A program made the position numbers and the translations under genes. Below are positions 20,632 to 30,820 of a DNA stretch of 64,000 nucleotides, piece by piece (position 1 is the stretch's first letter; each line of letters starts with the position of its first letter). The notes under the pieces are model-generated. The model saw only the letters and a program-made list of their open reading frames with translations, was not told the origin of the DNA and searched no databases. Source of the stretch: Amaurobius ferox (Eukaryota > Arthropoda > Arachnida > Araneae > Amaurobiidae); contig OX578137.1 of assembly GCA_951213105.1 (NCBI GenBank), forward strand, positions 59,786,736 through 59,850,735. The letters are read 5' to 3'.

Positions 20632-21429
20632 ATAGATTCAATTAAGTCCCTTTGCGGAAGATTCTGCCACAGATGTTGCAACTGTTCAGGTAATTCAATG
20701 GTATTCTTAGAATGCTGCAATTGCCTTTCAGAATGTTATTTCATTTGCTTTTTCCACAACTGAGAGAAATAGAAACATTTGTATTTTTATCGCTTCCAAC
20801 CCCAATAACTACAAAAATGAAAAAAATAAAAAATTGGCATTTTTATTTTCGTCTTGGCGTATCTGAAATTTTTTCACTCCAATCGAATAATTACAAAGAT
20901 GTATAGATTACAAAAAAATAATTTCAATTGTTTAAAAATTTCGACTTCCCCTCATTTTATAGCCCCATCTTTTTCTAATCAGTCCGATGCGAATGCTTTA
21001 TTTTTCTCGTTGTTGGATTGTGCGGTAGAATATTTTTTAAGTTTGTTTTAGACTTTTCGCGTGAGAGAGAACTATATTCATCTTTAGATCTTGAATGCAA
21101 TCGGCTTTAACATCCCTGGAAAAAGTCCTGCATAGTGCATGTGTATCGCATAGGAAAAAATACCTCACAGAAGGATTATAGTACACATTTATAGTGGTTG
21201 ATAGCAGTAATTTCTCTAATATATGCCTTTTTAAGGAGTTTAGTTTTTAAGAGCGAAGAACGTTTTACTTTTTTTGGGGGGGGGGACGAATTATTCAACA
21301 AGTAGAAGGCAGGAACTACTTACTAAAAACGAACACACACACACACACACAGACTCCTCCCCCATAAATATAATTTTAAATTTGCTGTGAAATTTTCGTT
21401 TTCGAGCAAGATATTAAAATCGTTTTAGC
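20632..21429. other. No gene seen; G-run and (CA)n tracts
   Basis: G-run at about 21,277-21,285 and (AC)n at about 21,334-21,351. Small open frames only. Confidence 0.45.
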
Positions 21430-21610
21430 ACTTATAATGACTCCTAGATGGCAGCACTATCGGTAAAGTAGTACTGCCATCTAAGTAGAATTCCTTTATA
21501 ATAATCGCTATATATCTATAAACGGACTCTATAAAGCATCAAATTAGCGACATTTTAATTTTAGTGCTGAACCACTCATAGAGTACACCGAAATTAATTA
21601 GGATCTTCCG
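21430..21610. repeat. Dispersed repeat R3, copy 1
   Basis: Contains CTAGATGGCAGCACTATCGG followed shortly by the inverse AGTACTGCCATCTAAG, then GCGACATTTTAATTTTAGTG and GAAATTAATTAGG. Related copies are at 23,140-23,260 and, in part, at 24,515-24,560 just upstream of the FERM-gene exon. Confidence 0.65.
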
Positions 21611-22169
21611 CTGTGAAAGAAATGCAAAATGTGATTTTAATGTATTTCGATTTTTTTTTTTACTCTATAAAACAAGGAGCAGATGGACGTTAAATACTGT
21701 AATATAGCTCTAATGTAATTCACAATTTCATTAATTCTTCATAGTTATTATGTATCCCTTTTAATAATTGTAAAGGAGGCTTTTACGTTGCTCTTTCCTA
21801 GAGGTAAGACTTAAGACGCCTTGATTGAGAGCCAGTGGCGTAGCTAGTATAAAGCGCGGTTAAGCGACGCTTAAGAGTCCAGAAACATAGAGTCCCATAG
21901 TGAACTGGGATATTTGCGGTGCCAGGAACAAAACAATTTTTAATCAAAAATTTTTAATAAAATATAAATGTATTTTTTTTATTATTATTATATCAATTAT
22001 ACGTATTTCAGTCTAATTAAATTGAAATTGATAATGATGGTCTTATTTTGAAATTGCCCTCACTTTAAAGCTGGAAATAGCACAATATATATATGGTCTA
22101 AGGTTCTAACAGTTTTTTTAATATAAGATGAAGCAATTAAGAGTTTTTCAATTATTTTTAAGAAATTTG
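21611..22169. other. Spacer with an isolated hAT-like end
   Basis: CAGTGGCGTAGCTAG at about 21,834 resembles a hAT terminus. No matching opposite end was found downstream, so it may be a truncated copy. Confidence 0.4.
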
Positions 22170-22355
22170 AAAATAGGGTTCTGTGGAGGAAAGGGGCTCC
22201 AGATCAGAAGGTTGCGTGTTCAAATCACGTCCGGAACACGATTGTGGAGGAAAGGGGCATCATCACCCGTCCCGATCCAGGACCGAACTCGGGACCTAGT
22301 GCTTACAAGACAGGCATTATAATCACTGAGCAAAAGCTAGCTTCTCCTCTGTTTT
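22170..22355 (-). mobile_element. Composite tRNA-derived SINE with a tRNA-Trp 3'-half
   Basis: On the minus strand, a tRNA-like head (about 22,335-22,265) has an A-box region GCTCAGTGATTATAATGCC, a TTGTAA anticodon-loop-like stretch and a B box CCGAGTTCGGTCC. The body then ends in sequence whose plus strand, 22,196-22,235, is the 3' half of a tRNA-Trp. It shows CTCCAGATC with the CCA anticodon, AGAAGGTTGCG and GTTCAAATCACGTCC. The phrase GTGGAGGAAAGGGGC occurs twice, flanking that tRNA-Trp piece. Confidence 0.65.
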
Positions 22356-22972
22356 TATAATTCGGGTGCAGGTTCCAAGCATCTTTGATCAGATGTCTTT
22401 GCCGCCTCAGTTCATTCAATTAGTATGGCTGATAAAAGTAAAACTATAATGGAGCTTCAAACAGAAGAAGTAAAAAATAAAGAAAAAGAGAAATTTAAGA
22501 AAATACCAAAAATTAAAATTTTTTTCACTTATGAAAATGACTTCTCAAAATGAAAGCGCCATAATTTTAGTTTTCCCAGCACGAGAAAAAGAAAATGGGG
22601 AATCCCTCCCCCCCCCCCCACATGAAAAATTCAAAGCAATTTCTTCAATACTCTTATTTTCGGGGGCCAAAACTAAAATTTTTCGGCAGCCCTTCTATAT
22701 ATTTTACTAAAATTCATAAGGACAAAAATTCCTAATTACGACTTTATTGAGAGCTGTAATAAATCCATCCCCCCTTTAAGGAATTTTCATTTTAAGAGAG
22801 TGCTTGGAACAAATTATTAATGTATAAGTAGTACGTTAGGAAATACTTACTAAAAAAATAAATAAAAGATAAATTTAATGTTAAATTAGTTGCGAAATAT
22901 TCGCTTTGAAGCAACTAATTAGAAGCAGTTTAGTATATAATAAACAGCATGGTAAACACATCAACCAATAAA
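22356..22972. other. No gene seen; C-run at about 22,609
   Basis: AT-rich spacer with a C-rich tract (22,606-22,619). No element ends recognised. Confidence 0.45.
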
Positions 22973-23124
22973 CTCTGAAATCAAAGACAACTAAATAAGT
23001 GGTTAAAAAGTCATTTATTTTTATTGATTTATTATTTTTTTTCATTTATTAAAAACTTATTTATAATATAAGTGGCTAATAAATGACTTTTTAACCACTT
23101 ATTTGGTTGTCTTTGATTTTAGAG
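22973..23124. mobile_element. Hairpin MITE, about 152 bp
   Basis: The left arm from 22,973 (CTCTGAAATCAAAGACAAC, then AAATAAGTGGTTAAAAAGTC) is the inverse complement of the right arm ending at 23,124 (GACTTTTTAACCACTTAT, then GTTGTCTTTGATTTTAGAG). An AT-rich loop of about 60 bp lies between. No coding potential. Confidence 0.8.
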
Positions 23125-23139
23125 CCGTTAAGTATTTCT

Positions 23140-23260
23140 AATATTTATAATCAATCTTAGATGGCAGCACTGTCCATAAAGCAACAAATTAAGAACATTT
23201 CGGTTTTAGTGTTGATAATCACTCCTAAAGTACACAGCTGAAATTAATTAAATACAATGA
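23140..23260. repeat. Dispersed repeat R3, copy 2
   Basis: TTAGATGGCAGCACTGTCC, AACATTTCGGTTTTAGTG and CTGAAATTAATTAAAT align with the copy at 21,430-21,610. Confidence 0.6.
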
Positions 23261-23938
23261 AGCAGTTTATGAAAGTTAATAATATTTCTTTTTGAAAAAT
23301 AAAACATCGTTAGCACAACTAATTATTGATAGTTTTTGGAGCTGAAGGCAACAGGTTGATAACTATTATTAATTAATTGCTGTATTAATCAAATTTTAGT
23401 TTTCAGTTTTTTTGCAGTAGTTTAAGCGTAATTTTTTATAGAAGTAAGAAATATAATTTTTAATTAATTTTAATAATTCGGTTTTTTGAAAATAATAAAA
23501 ACTTTCAAATAATGTAATAACATTTTAAAAACTAAAAATTCCAATATTTAACGTCAATATTTTTCAATTAATTGTTTCATGCTTATTTGCAAAGAATACA
23601 AATTCTAACGAACATTAAATAACACAAGAAAAACTAACTTTAAACCCCTAAAGCAAATTATTTTAAAATAGTGATTTTGTAATCAATTAATTATTTTCTC
23701 ACATTATTTAAATTTTTTCACTAGAACATTTTCAATGGATCATAAAACTGAAAGACTAAATACTTGAAATGTAAGTGACCGTGTAACATGCGTGTCTTCA
23801 ATTAATCATTTTTACTGATTTAAGTATTTCGAATGTTCTTTCACCTATATCAAGTTAAATAACTAGCATCTTTATTCTAATTTTTCTCAGATCCCCAAAA
23901 TAGCTAGAGTTCTGGCTTCAGATTGATGCAATAGATGC
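23261..23938. other. AT-rich DNA, nothing recognised
   Basis: No repeat partner, RNA or coding signal seen. Confidence 0.45.
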
Positions 23939-24450
23939 ATGGGCGTATGCAGGATATTTTCTAGGGGGTGCTAAAATTGATTGCATTCAAAATGTAGAGA
24001 TTTCTATTAATCTTGAAATATATATTGTTACAAAGTAAATTTAAATAGATGGTATGAGCATTATATTTTAAAATTAGTGTGTACAGAAATTTTCAAAAAT
24101 TTGTATGAACTATTTTTTTAAAATTAGTGTATACCATCGTTAAAAATATATTCCCCCTTTCATAACAGAATTCTATCCTTTCTGGAGACAGAGAAATAAA
24201 ACTAACAAATTGGACATTCATAAACATACCAAATGCAATAATCTTAAGTTTTCCAATTAGGTATAAGTTTACATTTTTTTAATTAATATACACGTGGAAG
24301 AAACCACACAGTTGTGGTTGAATGTTTTAATTTCAAAATGCATGTTTCTTATTTTTTTTTCCCCTCTCATATTGGCTTTTAATTGAATTAACAATTTTCC
24401 AGGGGGTGCTTTGGCATCCCCCTTGACTGACCCCATTTAAATATGCGCAT
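23939..24450. mobile_element. Probable hAT-like non-autonomous element
   Basis: The left end CATGGGCGTATGCAGG with TAGGGGGTGCTAAAATTG shortly after is mirrored at the right by CAATTTTCCAGGGGGTGCT and ATATGCGCATG. The flanks AATAGATG (left) and AATAAATAGATAGATG (right) suggest an 8-bp duplication blurred by a small repeat. No transposase inside. Confidence 0.55.
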
Positions 24451-24529
24451 GAATAAATAGATAGATGATTCATGATAAAAAAATTCCCTGTTGAGTATAC
24501 TGTACCCAGTCAAAGAAAATGTAGTGTTG

Positions 24530-24949
24530 ATAATTAGCCCTAGATGGCAGCACTACAAACCTTTCAAAACTACTTTTACCGGCTAAAGAGAACCAATCCA
24601 ATGAAAGAGGGTTCTGTGGGTGTGTCTTCCAGACGGCTACCTGCTGATTCGGTAAAAGCAAAGAAAAACAACAAACCGCATGGTTTTGACAGAAGAGCCG
24701 GAGAGGCTATGACCGCGCCAGCATTGTAGCATCCCTCGCAGAGCGCTCGATTTAAAGTTGTCTGAGAAGTTATGTTGGACGGAGCAGCAGCTGAATGAAA
24801 ACTGTCAAAAAGAACAATTACCTCATCATAAGGATTATTTTCTGAAGGTTTTATTGTGAAACTGCTAGAGAAGAATCGGATTGAATTTTTTTTTTTATTT
24901 GTGGAGAAAATTATTTGATGTTAAAGTAAGAACTGGGAACTTTCTGAAA
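24530..24949 (+). promoter_or_regulatory. Probable promoter and 5' UTR of the FERM-domain gene
   Basis: The sequence upstream of the ATG at 24,950 is GC-richer than its surroundings and includes several CpGs (GACCGCGCCAGC, GAGCGCTCG at 24,712-24,751). It has two CCAAT-like sites in ACCAATCCAATG near 24,591. No TATA box is obvious. The transcript start cannot be placed. An R3 repeat fragment (TAGATGGCAGCACTAC) lies at its upstream edge. A 61-codon open frame at 24,544-24,729 falls here and is probably 5' UTR or chance. Confidence 0.4.
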
Positions 24950-25036
24950 ATGTTTTGGTGTTTTGGGAAGAAACCACGGAACTATCACTGCAAAATTGTT
25001 CTTCTGGACGAGACGGACTTCATCCAAGAAATTCAG
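24950..25036 (+). CDS. EPB41L4A: First coding exon of a FERM-domain protein, band 4.1-like 4A type
   Basis: The exon runs from ATG, with A at -3, for exactly 29 codons. It meets a consensus donor CAG|GTAAGT at 25,037. The peptide starts MFWCFGKKP, continues NYHCKIVLLDETDF and ends QEIQ. The pattern Cys-Phe, Pro, Tyr-x-Cys, then LLDE is how FERM F1 lobes begin. In spacing and exon length it best matches the N-terminus of band 4.1-like protein 4A, a membrane-cortex linker of epithelial cells, as I recall that family. Other FERM proteins (FRMD3/5, FARP) fit less well. Later exons, which would carry YFGL and WLD motifs, were not found, so the gene must continue across a long intron, probably beyond the window. 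The call is by family resemblance, not by search. Confidence 0.58.
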
Positions 25037-25209
25037 GTAAGTGAACATCTAAAAGTCTAATTTAATTTAACTTTCTTTTAAATTATACTGCTACTAGTAT
25101 TTAAGTTTGTTAAATGCAGGGAAAATAATAATCTTAATATATAAGGCTGCAACATTTTTTAATAAGTATTATTTTGCTTAACAATGTATTCTGTTTACCC
25201 TCGAAAATA

Positions 25210-25740
25210 ATTATGGGAATTAAAAATTGGTCTAATTAGGTTCCGGCCCGTGGATGAGATTCAGCCTTTTATGTCTCCGTTGGGGTCTTCCGGGGTGTTC
25301 CTGAGAGACTTTACCTCTCCCCGTCATATTGTCCACTTCAGGGGGGAAATAAAAATTCCAGTACCGTTAGGTTCAGTCCAGTGGTTGATATTATAAGTGT
25401 GCAAAGATTCAGCCTCCTAAGCCACCGGAGAGCTACTTGAGGGAAGACTTTTTAAAAGTTCCTTAATCTCTGCTTCGTATGTGTGTATATGTGGGGGAGA
25501 GGAGATCGAAAATATGATAACTTTAAGTTCTATCTAATGGTTGATACTATATTCGCAAAGATTCAGCCTTCTAGGTCACTAGAGTGGCTTCTGGAGGGTA
25601 TGGAAAGATATAAAAAAATCTATTTCTCCAGGAGGAAAATCGAAAATGTGGCTACGTTAATTTCTGTCTAATGGTCGGTACTATAAGTGTGCAAAGATTC
25701 TGTCCTCTAGGTCAGCAAGATCTTCAGATGTTATAAAAAT
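25210..25740. repeat. Satellite-like tandem array, unit about 155-165 bp, ~3.3 copies
   Basis: Diverged units each contain a phrase like GTGTGCAAAGATTCAGCC or CGCAAAGATTCAGCC (near 25,399, 25,553 and 25,690), a following CTAGGTCACTAGAG-type stretch, and AATCGAAAATGTGGCTACG or variants. It lies in the probable intron 1 of the FERM gene. Confidence 0.7.
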
Positions 25741-26924
25741 TACATCGAAACTGAACTTACTAGGCAAACTATATGGCGCTCGAAAGGGTTAAAGTTTAAA
25801 AATTTCTTTCATAGAGCTTATTAATTACAGGAGACAGCAGAATTCTTTTTATTGTGATGCATAGTATGTGTGTATATGTACTAATTAAAATGTCAATTAA
25901 ATGACAATTTTATATGGGCATTACTAAAATGAGTTTGTTAAGATGATGGATAATATAAATAAAATAGATATTATAAATAGTAACAAATAAGTTTTTAGAT
26001 GTAATTATTATTATAGATGAAATGATGTCTAAAACATTCTTCAATTTTAGTTTCTTATTTCTCTAATATTAGGAGGAAATTTATATTCAAAAATACACAG
26101 GTTGAGCTATTCAAAAATACACAGTTACATCTGTAAACATTTTGGTACTTTCCAAATCTTCAAAATCCGCGAAAAAAAAATCAAAATCAGTTTTCATTTG
26201 TTTTCATTTAATACGCCAAAATAAAAAAAATATGGTCTTTATTTGTTTATTTATTTTTTTCGATTAAATTAGTAATTGATTATTTTAATTTTTATTCGGA
26301 GAGGGGTAATAAAAATCAATAAATTTTAAAGTTTTTCGGTTTCAATGGATTAAATTTTGTAATAGATATAATTGAAAAAAATTCTTTGGAAAAATTAACG
26401 TCTGAAATCTAAACTTTTGCTGTAAAATTTTTTTTTTCGCTTCAAATTGAACATTTTGAGAACATCAAAATTGAATCTCCATCATGTACAAAATTGGAGT
26501 AGCATTTTATTTTATCTGATAAAAAATGCATTTTTTGTTTGTATTTCTACCTTAAAATTTGCATTTTCAGTGTTTACACAATTCTTGAAAGTTCTTGTCT
26601 TTTGCAAAAGTTATAGAAAGTGTTTGATTTATAATATCCTCTCATTTTTATATTTACTGTCTAATAAAATAATTTTATAAGGAATAATAATATTCTATGT
26701 TTAAAATCCCCTTGATTTTAGAACAAAATTTAAAAATGTAATGCGGATTATAGAATATGTTCAATCGCCTATATTCTGAAAACACTAATCATATTTCTCA
26801 GATTTAGAATTAATTACAATAAATTTTCATGGTATGCAAACATTATCACTGCATCTAAGTTGTTATGAGTATATTTCTTGTTTAGTGTTTATGAAAAACT
26901 TTAGTCATTTACTTTTGCAACTAT
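25741..26924. other. Intronic AT-rich DNA, nothing recognised
   Basis: Probable intron 1 of the FERM candidate. I looked for a second FERM exon and saw none. Confidence 0.45.
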
Positions 26925-27540
26925 AATCAACTGGAGTGTAACTTAACTCCACTTTCTCATATTAGAATCTGTTATTAGTGGCTATTTTTATTTATTTTTT
27001 TCAAATTGTTACTCTGCACTTTAAATGGCGTGAAAAAAAAATCTTTCGATTGATAACATACTTGACAATGTACCCCCTGGGGGGGGGGGGGTTACTTGCT
27101 CCCCAAGGGGGACTAATGACGTCACGAGAAAAAAAAAATGTATCGTGGCTATCTTTCACAGAGCCATAAATAAATCCTTCTATGCGTGATTATGTCAAAT
27201 TTTGTTCTATGCTGCCATGTTAAAAAAATATGAAATTTTGAAGTTTTCGCTGGAATTTAAAAAAAAAAAAATGCTATCTAGTTCTAGATTTTTTGATAAC
27301 AAAGCCGCATATAAAGTTTGGAGAAAATCCATTAGTATCTTGTGGCCGCAATCGTGTACACAAGAAATCGACCACAGACACTCCAAAAATAAACAAAATG
27401 TGTTCAGGAGGTCTTAAAACATATATTGGCATCAAAATCTCGAATTCGAACATATTCGTAAAAGCAATACTTTCTCTACACTATATTACACAGTATGAGG
27501 AAGTTGAAATGTCACGAAGTCCAGTAGAAGTTATGGCCTT
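26925..27540 (+). repeat. Dispersed repeat R2, copy 1
   Basis: Shared landmarks with other copies are AAAAAATCTTTCGATTG, GACAATGTACCCCCTGGG, CTAATGACGTCACGAG, TATGCTGCCATGTTAAAAAA and ATATTGGCATCAAAATCTCG. Open frames inside (27,202-27,544) overlap in several phases and are not conserved, so I do not call a gene. Confidence 0.7.
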
Positions 27541-27672
27541 TTAAATATTTTCTAAATCCTTGGAAGGTTTAGGGAAATAATAGTTTTTAGTAGCGGAAAA
27601 GGGACAACCCTGCCCATGATTTTACCGAAGGTAACAAATATATTTGGCGTTTGTAAGAATTCCTGCCGAAGC

Positions 27673-27745
27673 CCTGGTAACTCTGTCGGCAGAACGGTGT
27701 TTTCCAGATACTGAAGTCAGGGATTCGAGTGCCTTTTTCTGGGTA
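27673..27745 (+). other. tRNA-like sequence (SINE head or tRNA pseudogene)
   Basis: A box-like TAACTCTGTCGGCAGAACG and B box-like GGGATTCGAGTGCC are spaced as in a tRNA and followed by TTTTT, a Pol III terminator. The acceptor stem is poor. Probably a decayed tRNA-derived retroposon head. Confidence 0.45.
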
Positions 27746-27811
27746 TAACTATTTTTGATGTCCGAGTAATATTTTAAATCCTGACGTACGAAATTAATAT
27801 TCTGTGAATGG

Positions 27812-29294
27812 AAAAAAAATCTGATGTGGGCAGCACATGACTGTCCATATATAATGCAATGAATTTACTTCTTTCACAGTGCAAAAATGAAAATATCCAC
27901 TGTACAGTGTTTTTAACGCTGAATTGTACATTTGGCGCTTTTCCGGATGACAACATGTAATGCTATTTCGAAGTACTCGATTAACTTGTATTTTATGCAA
28001 CTCTAAATTAACAATTATTAATAATGATAGCATCCCCAATATATAGTCTATACATCAAAATATTTTAATAATTAATTCATCGATGAGGAGCCATTTTCAT
28101 TAACTTTGACGATATTTTCGTCAATCTGGGACGAAATATCACCAAGATGGCGATATCCCGGTAGATTATTCGCCAAGTTCGCCAAATGTATCGTGAAGTG
28201 TTACAGATAAACGGAGAGAAGAGCATTTCTTATATACTAGAAGTTATGCTTGTTATACGACGGAATTCAAAATTTGCAAATCATTACCTCCCATTTGGCG
28301 ACATTTTTATCAATTTGAACGTCTTGAAAAAATTGTCGCTTAGCGATACGGATGGATGGACGGACGGAGAAATGAGTTATTATTTTATTCTATTCTTACG
28401 TTCTTCCCAAGATATTGAATTTTCATCAATTAGTCGTCATTTTCATTGATTTAGCACCATTTTTACCAATTTGGCGACATTTTCGTCAATTTGGCAAGAT
28501 TTTATAGAAGTCGCCAAGCTGGAGATATTTCGCCAAATTTGTCGTTAAAATTTTGCCAAGCGGTATGGACAAGAAATTGGTTATCCTTACAGTAAGTAAA
28601 TGACTATTGGCGTCCAAATAAAAAAATAGTACCTGAAGTATCGTCTCTCGTGAATGGAACGTGCTAGATCCACGAGGATGATGTTAACAAATTTATCGCA
28701 TAATATTACATATGAAAAGTGAAGATATTTTTCAGTAGTTAATTTTTTTTTAATTTTATGTGATTTTTGATGAATTTATTTGAAAAATGTGTAATATCTC
28801 GAGAGCCGTTCATACTATTGTTCTAATTTTGTGTCAATCATTTTATAATGAAGAATTACATAAGAAATGATTATTTACTTAATGTTATTGAAGATTTTGA
28901 TTTTTTAACGATTTTTTCAAAATTTCATTTGAAAATTTAAGGGTGTTCTGAACATTCGATTGCGTCTGAAAACAATAGCCTTCCAGTGTTCATAGAGTGG
29001 AAACCCCAGGTCGTCCGACTCATCCAGAGGACTTGAGTAACCATTTGGACGACCGGGAAGAGTGTTCATAGAGTGTAATTTTTGTATCAAATTGCATTCG
29101 AATCTCTCCATTCGAGAGATATCGTCTCCACAGACTCATGGACACACACACACAAACAGACAGGCACCACCTCAAAATGTTCGATTCGTGTTTAAGGATG
29201 CTTGAAATGTGCTCTCGCGGTCGAATTTTTCGAATTTTCGATCCCGTCACAATACTTTTCTTATACATTATACTCTGTATACAACGAAAGTAAA
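27812..29294 (+). repeat. Dispersed repeat R1, copy A (expanded)
   Basis: It begins AAAATCTGATGTGGGCAGCA and ends CCCGTCACAATACTTTTC followed by a TATACATTATA region and GAAAGTA. The TTGGCGA/TCGCCAA module occurs twice (about 28,080-28,345 and 28,436-28,562), making this copy longer than the others. A 61-bp SINE fragment is inserted at 29,000-29,060. Frames within it are not conserved between copies. Confidence 0.78.
29000..29060 (-). mobile_element. Severely truncated SINE with 15-bp target-site duplication
   Basis: Flanked by identical AGTGTTCATAGAGTG (28,985-28,999 and 29,061-29,075). The other R1 copies have no such interruption at this point. The 61-bp insert, read on the minus strand, has GGTCGTCCAAATGG and GAGTCGGACGACCTGGGG, matching the SINE tail at 32,720-32,782. 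This fits LINE-assisted retroposition with 5' truncation. Confidence 0.8.
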
Positions 29295-29398
29295 AAGTGA
29301 CGAAATGTAATTAAGAAAGAGAGAGGGGATATTGAATCCTTGAGATCAAGGTGTCTCACTCTAAAATTAATGAGAGGAAAATGTGAAATTTCCTATCA

Positions 29399-29465
29399 AG
29401 CCCGAATAGCTCCAATCGGTTGTACGAGATTTATCGGTCTCAGATTCGAGTCCTGTTATGAATAT
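29399..29465 (+). other. tRNA-like sequence (tRNA pseudogene or SINE head)
   Basis: GCCCGAATAGCTCCAATCGG supplies an A box and CAGATTCGAGTCC a B box, separated as in a tRNA, but the anticodon arm and acceptor stem are damaged. Confidence 0.5.
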
Positions 29466-30224
29466 GACTTCAAAGATTCCAGTGCCAAAACTAGAAATTT
29501 AATATGGGCAATGCATGTCTTTACTACAATCTCCTATTCATTTTCTTCAAATATTGCGTAATGCATGAATTAAATTTTATAGCATAAAATAATACATGAA
29601 ATGGATACGCGTTTGAAATTATGTCCAATTCGCCGTCATAAAATAATTTCCGTTTCCGTTTGGTAACTTAGCGCAGTTTAAAATCACGTCAGTTCGCAAA
29701 AAAAAAAAAAAAAAAAATCCTGAAAACTTAAATATCTTGAGAATGTTTCATCCTAAAGCAATGATTTATTCCTTTTATCATAAAAAAAAAGTACGTATAA
29801 TATGCTTTCAATGAAGGCTTGAGGAGTGTTGAAGTGTTTTCTAACTGCATGTTAGCGAAAAATACTACTATCACTCAAAGGAAAGAAATACATGACACAT
29901 CGTAGGGAGGTCATTTGTAACGCCGAGAAAGTCTATAATTTCACTACGTGCAATTGACTTTCCCATTATTAATGAACTGTATAAACACCAATCGTAAGCA
30001 GGAAATATCTGACACGCCCGGATTAGAGAATGATAAGGGTTGTGCAATGAAAACATGGGAGAAAAGGTTATTCTAAACAAGGGAGAGATCTTGCAATGGC
30101 AGAAAATGTCATATTGCACTAGGATGTCCCTACAATTCCTAAATTTTTATCAGGGATTCTTGATATTTTGTCGGGAAGTGATCACTAGAATGCTTTACAT
30201 TTACATACACACACACAAATTAAC
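29466..30224. other. No gene seen; A-run at 29,698-29,717
   Basis: AT-rich intronic-type sequence with a poly-A tract. No element ends recognised. Confidence 0.45.
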
Positions 30225-30640
30225 TAGAGTCTGGGCCAACTTGACTTTTTCATACCAGAATCCAATTTTAAGCAGCTTACTTTTTCTTTTTTGCAAATTT
30301 TTCAAGAAATTTTTTTGAAAAATCTATATTGTGGATCGAAATGATCACAATTATAGCATTTTAACCTTTATTTTAAAGGGTTTGAAAAAAAAATCTTTCG
30401 ATTGCTACCAAGAATAACAGTGTACCCCCTCGGAGGCGTAATTTTCCCCCCGAGAGAGGGGGGGGGGGGCTAATGACGTCACAAACACAAAAAATGTATC
30501 GCGAATATTTTTCACTACAATGATTGAAACTGTTAAGTTTCGGGATCATTGAACCGTAAGTAACCCCTTTTAGGCATGATTATGTGAACTTTTGCCCTAT
30601 GCTGCCATGTTAAAAAAATATAAAATTTAGAATAAAATTT
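30225..30640 (+). repeat. Dispersed repeat R2, copy 2
   Basis: AAAAAAATCTTTCGATTG, GTGTACCCCCTCGG, a G-run, CTAATGACGTCACAAAC and TATGCTGCCATGTTAAAAAA align with the copy at 26,925. Followed 180 bp later by an R1 copy, as in the first pair. Confidence 0.72.
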
Positions 30641-30820
30641 TAAAGTGCTCCAAATGAAATAAACGGAAAAGTAACAAAATTGAGAATATTCTTTTGGATT
30701 GTGCATTATAGGGATGAATTAAAAAAAAATTAAATCGTCCAATGGTAATTTCATTGTTCGCTGGCGAACTGTTAAACTTGTTTCCTAAGTTTTGAAGTGC
30801 CCCCCAATTGGTTAAACATC

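Noticed and set aside
22196..22235. A tRNA-Trp gene
   Set aside because: Only the anticodon and T-arm half is present; the D arm and 5' acceptor strand are missing.
27202..27544. Overlapping 71- and 83-codon frames
   Set aside because: They lie within the R2 repeat and are not open in the copies at 30,225 or 45,189.
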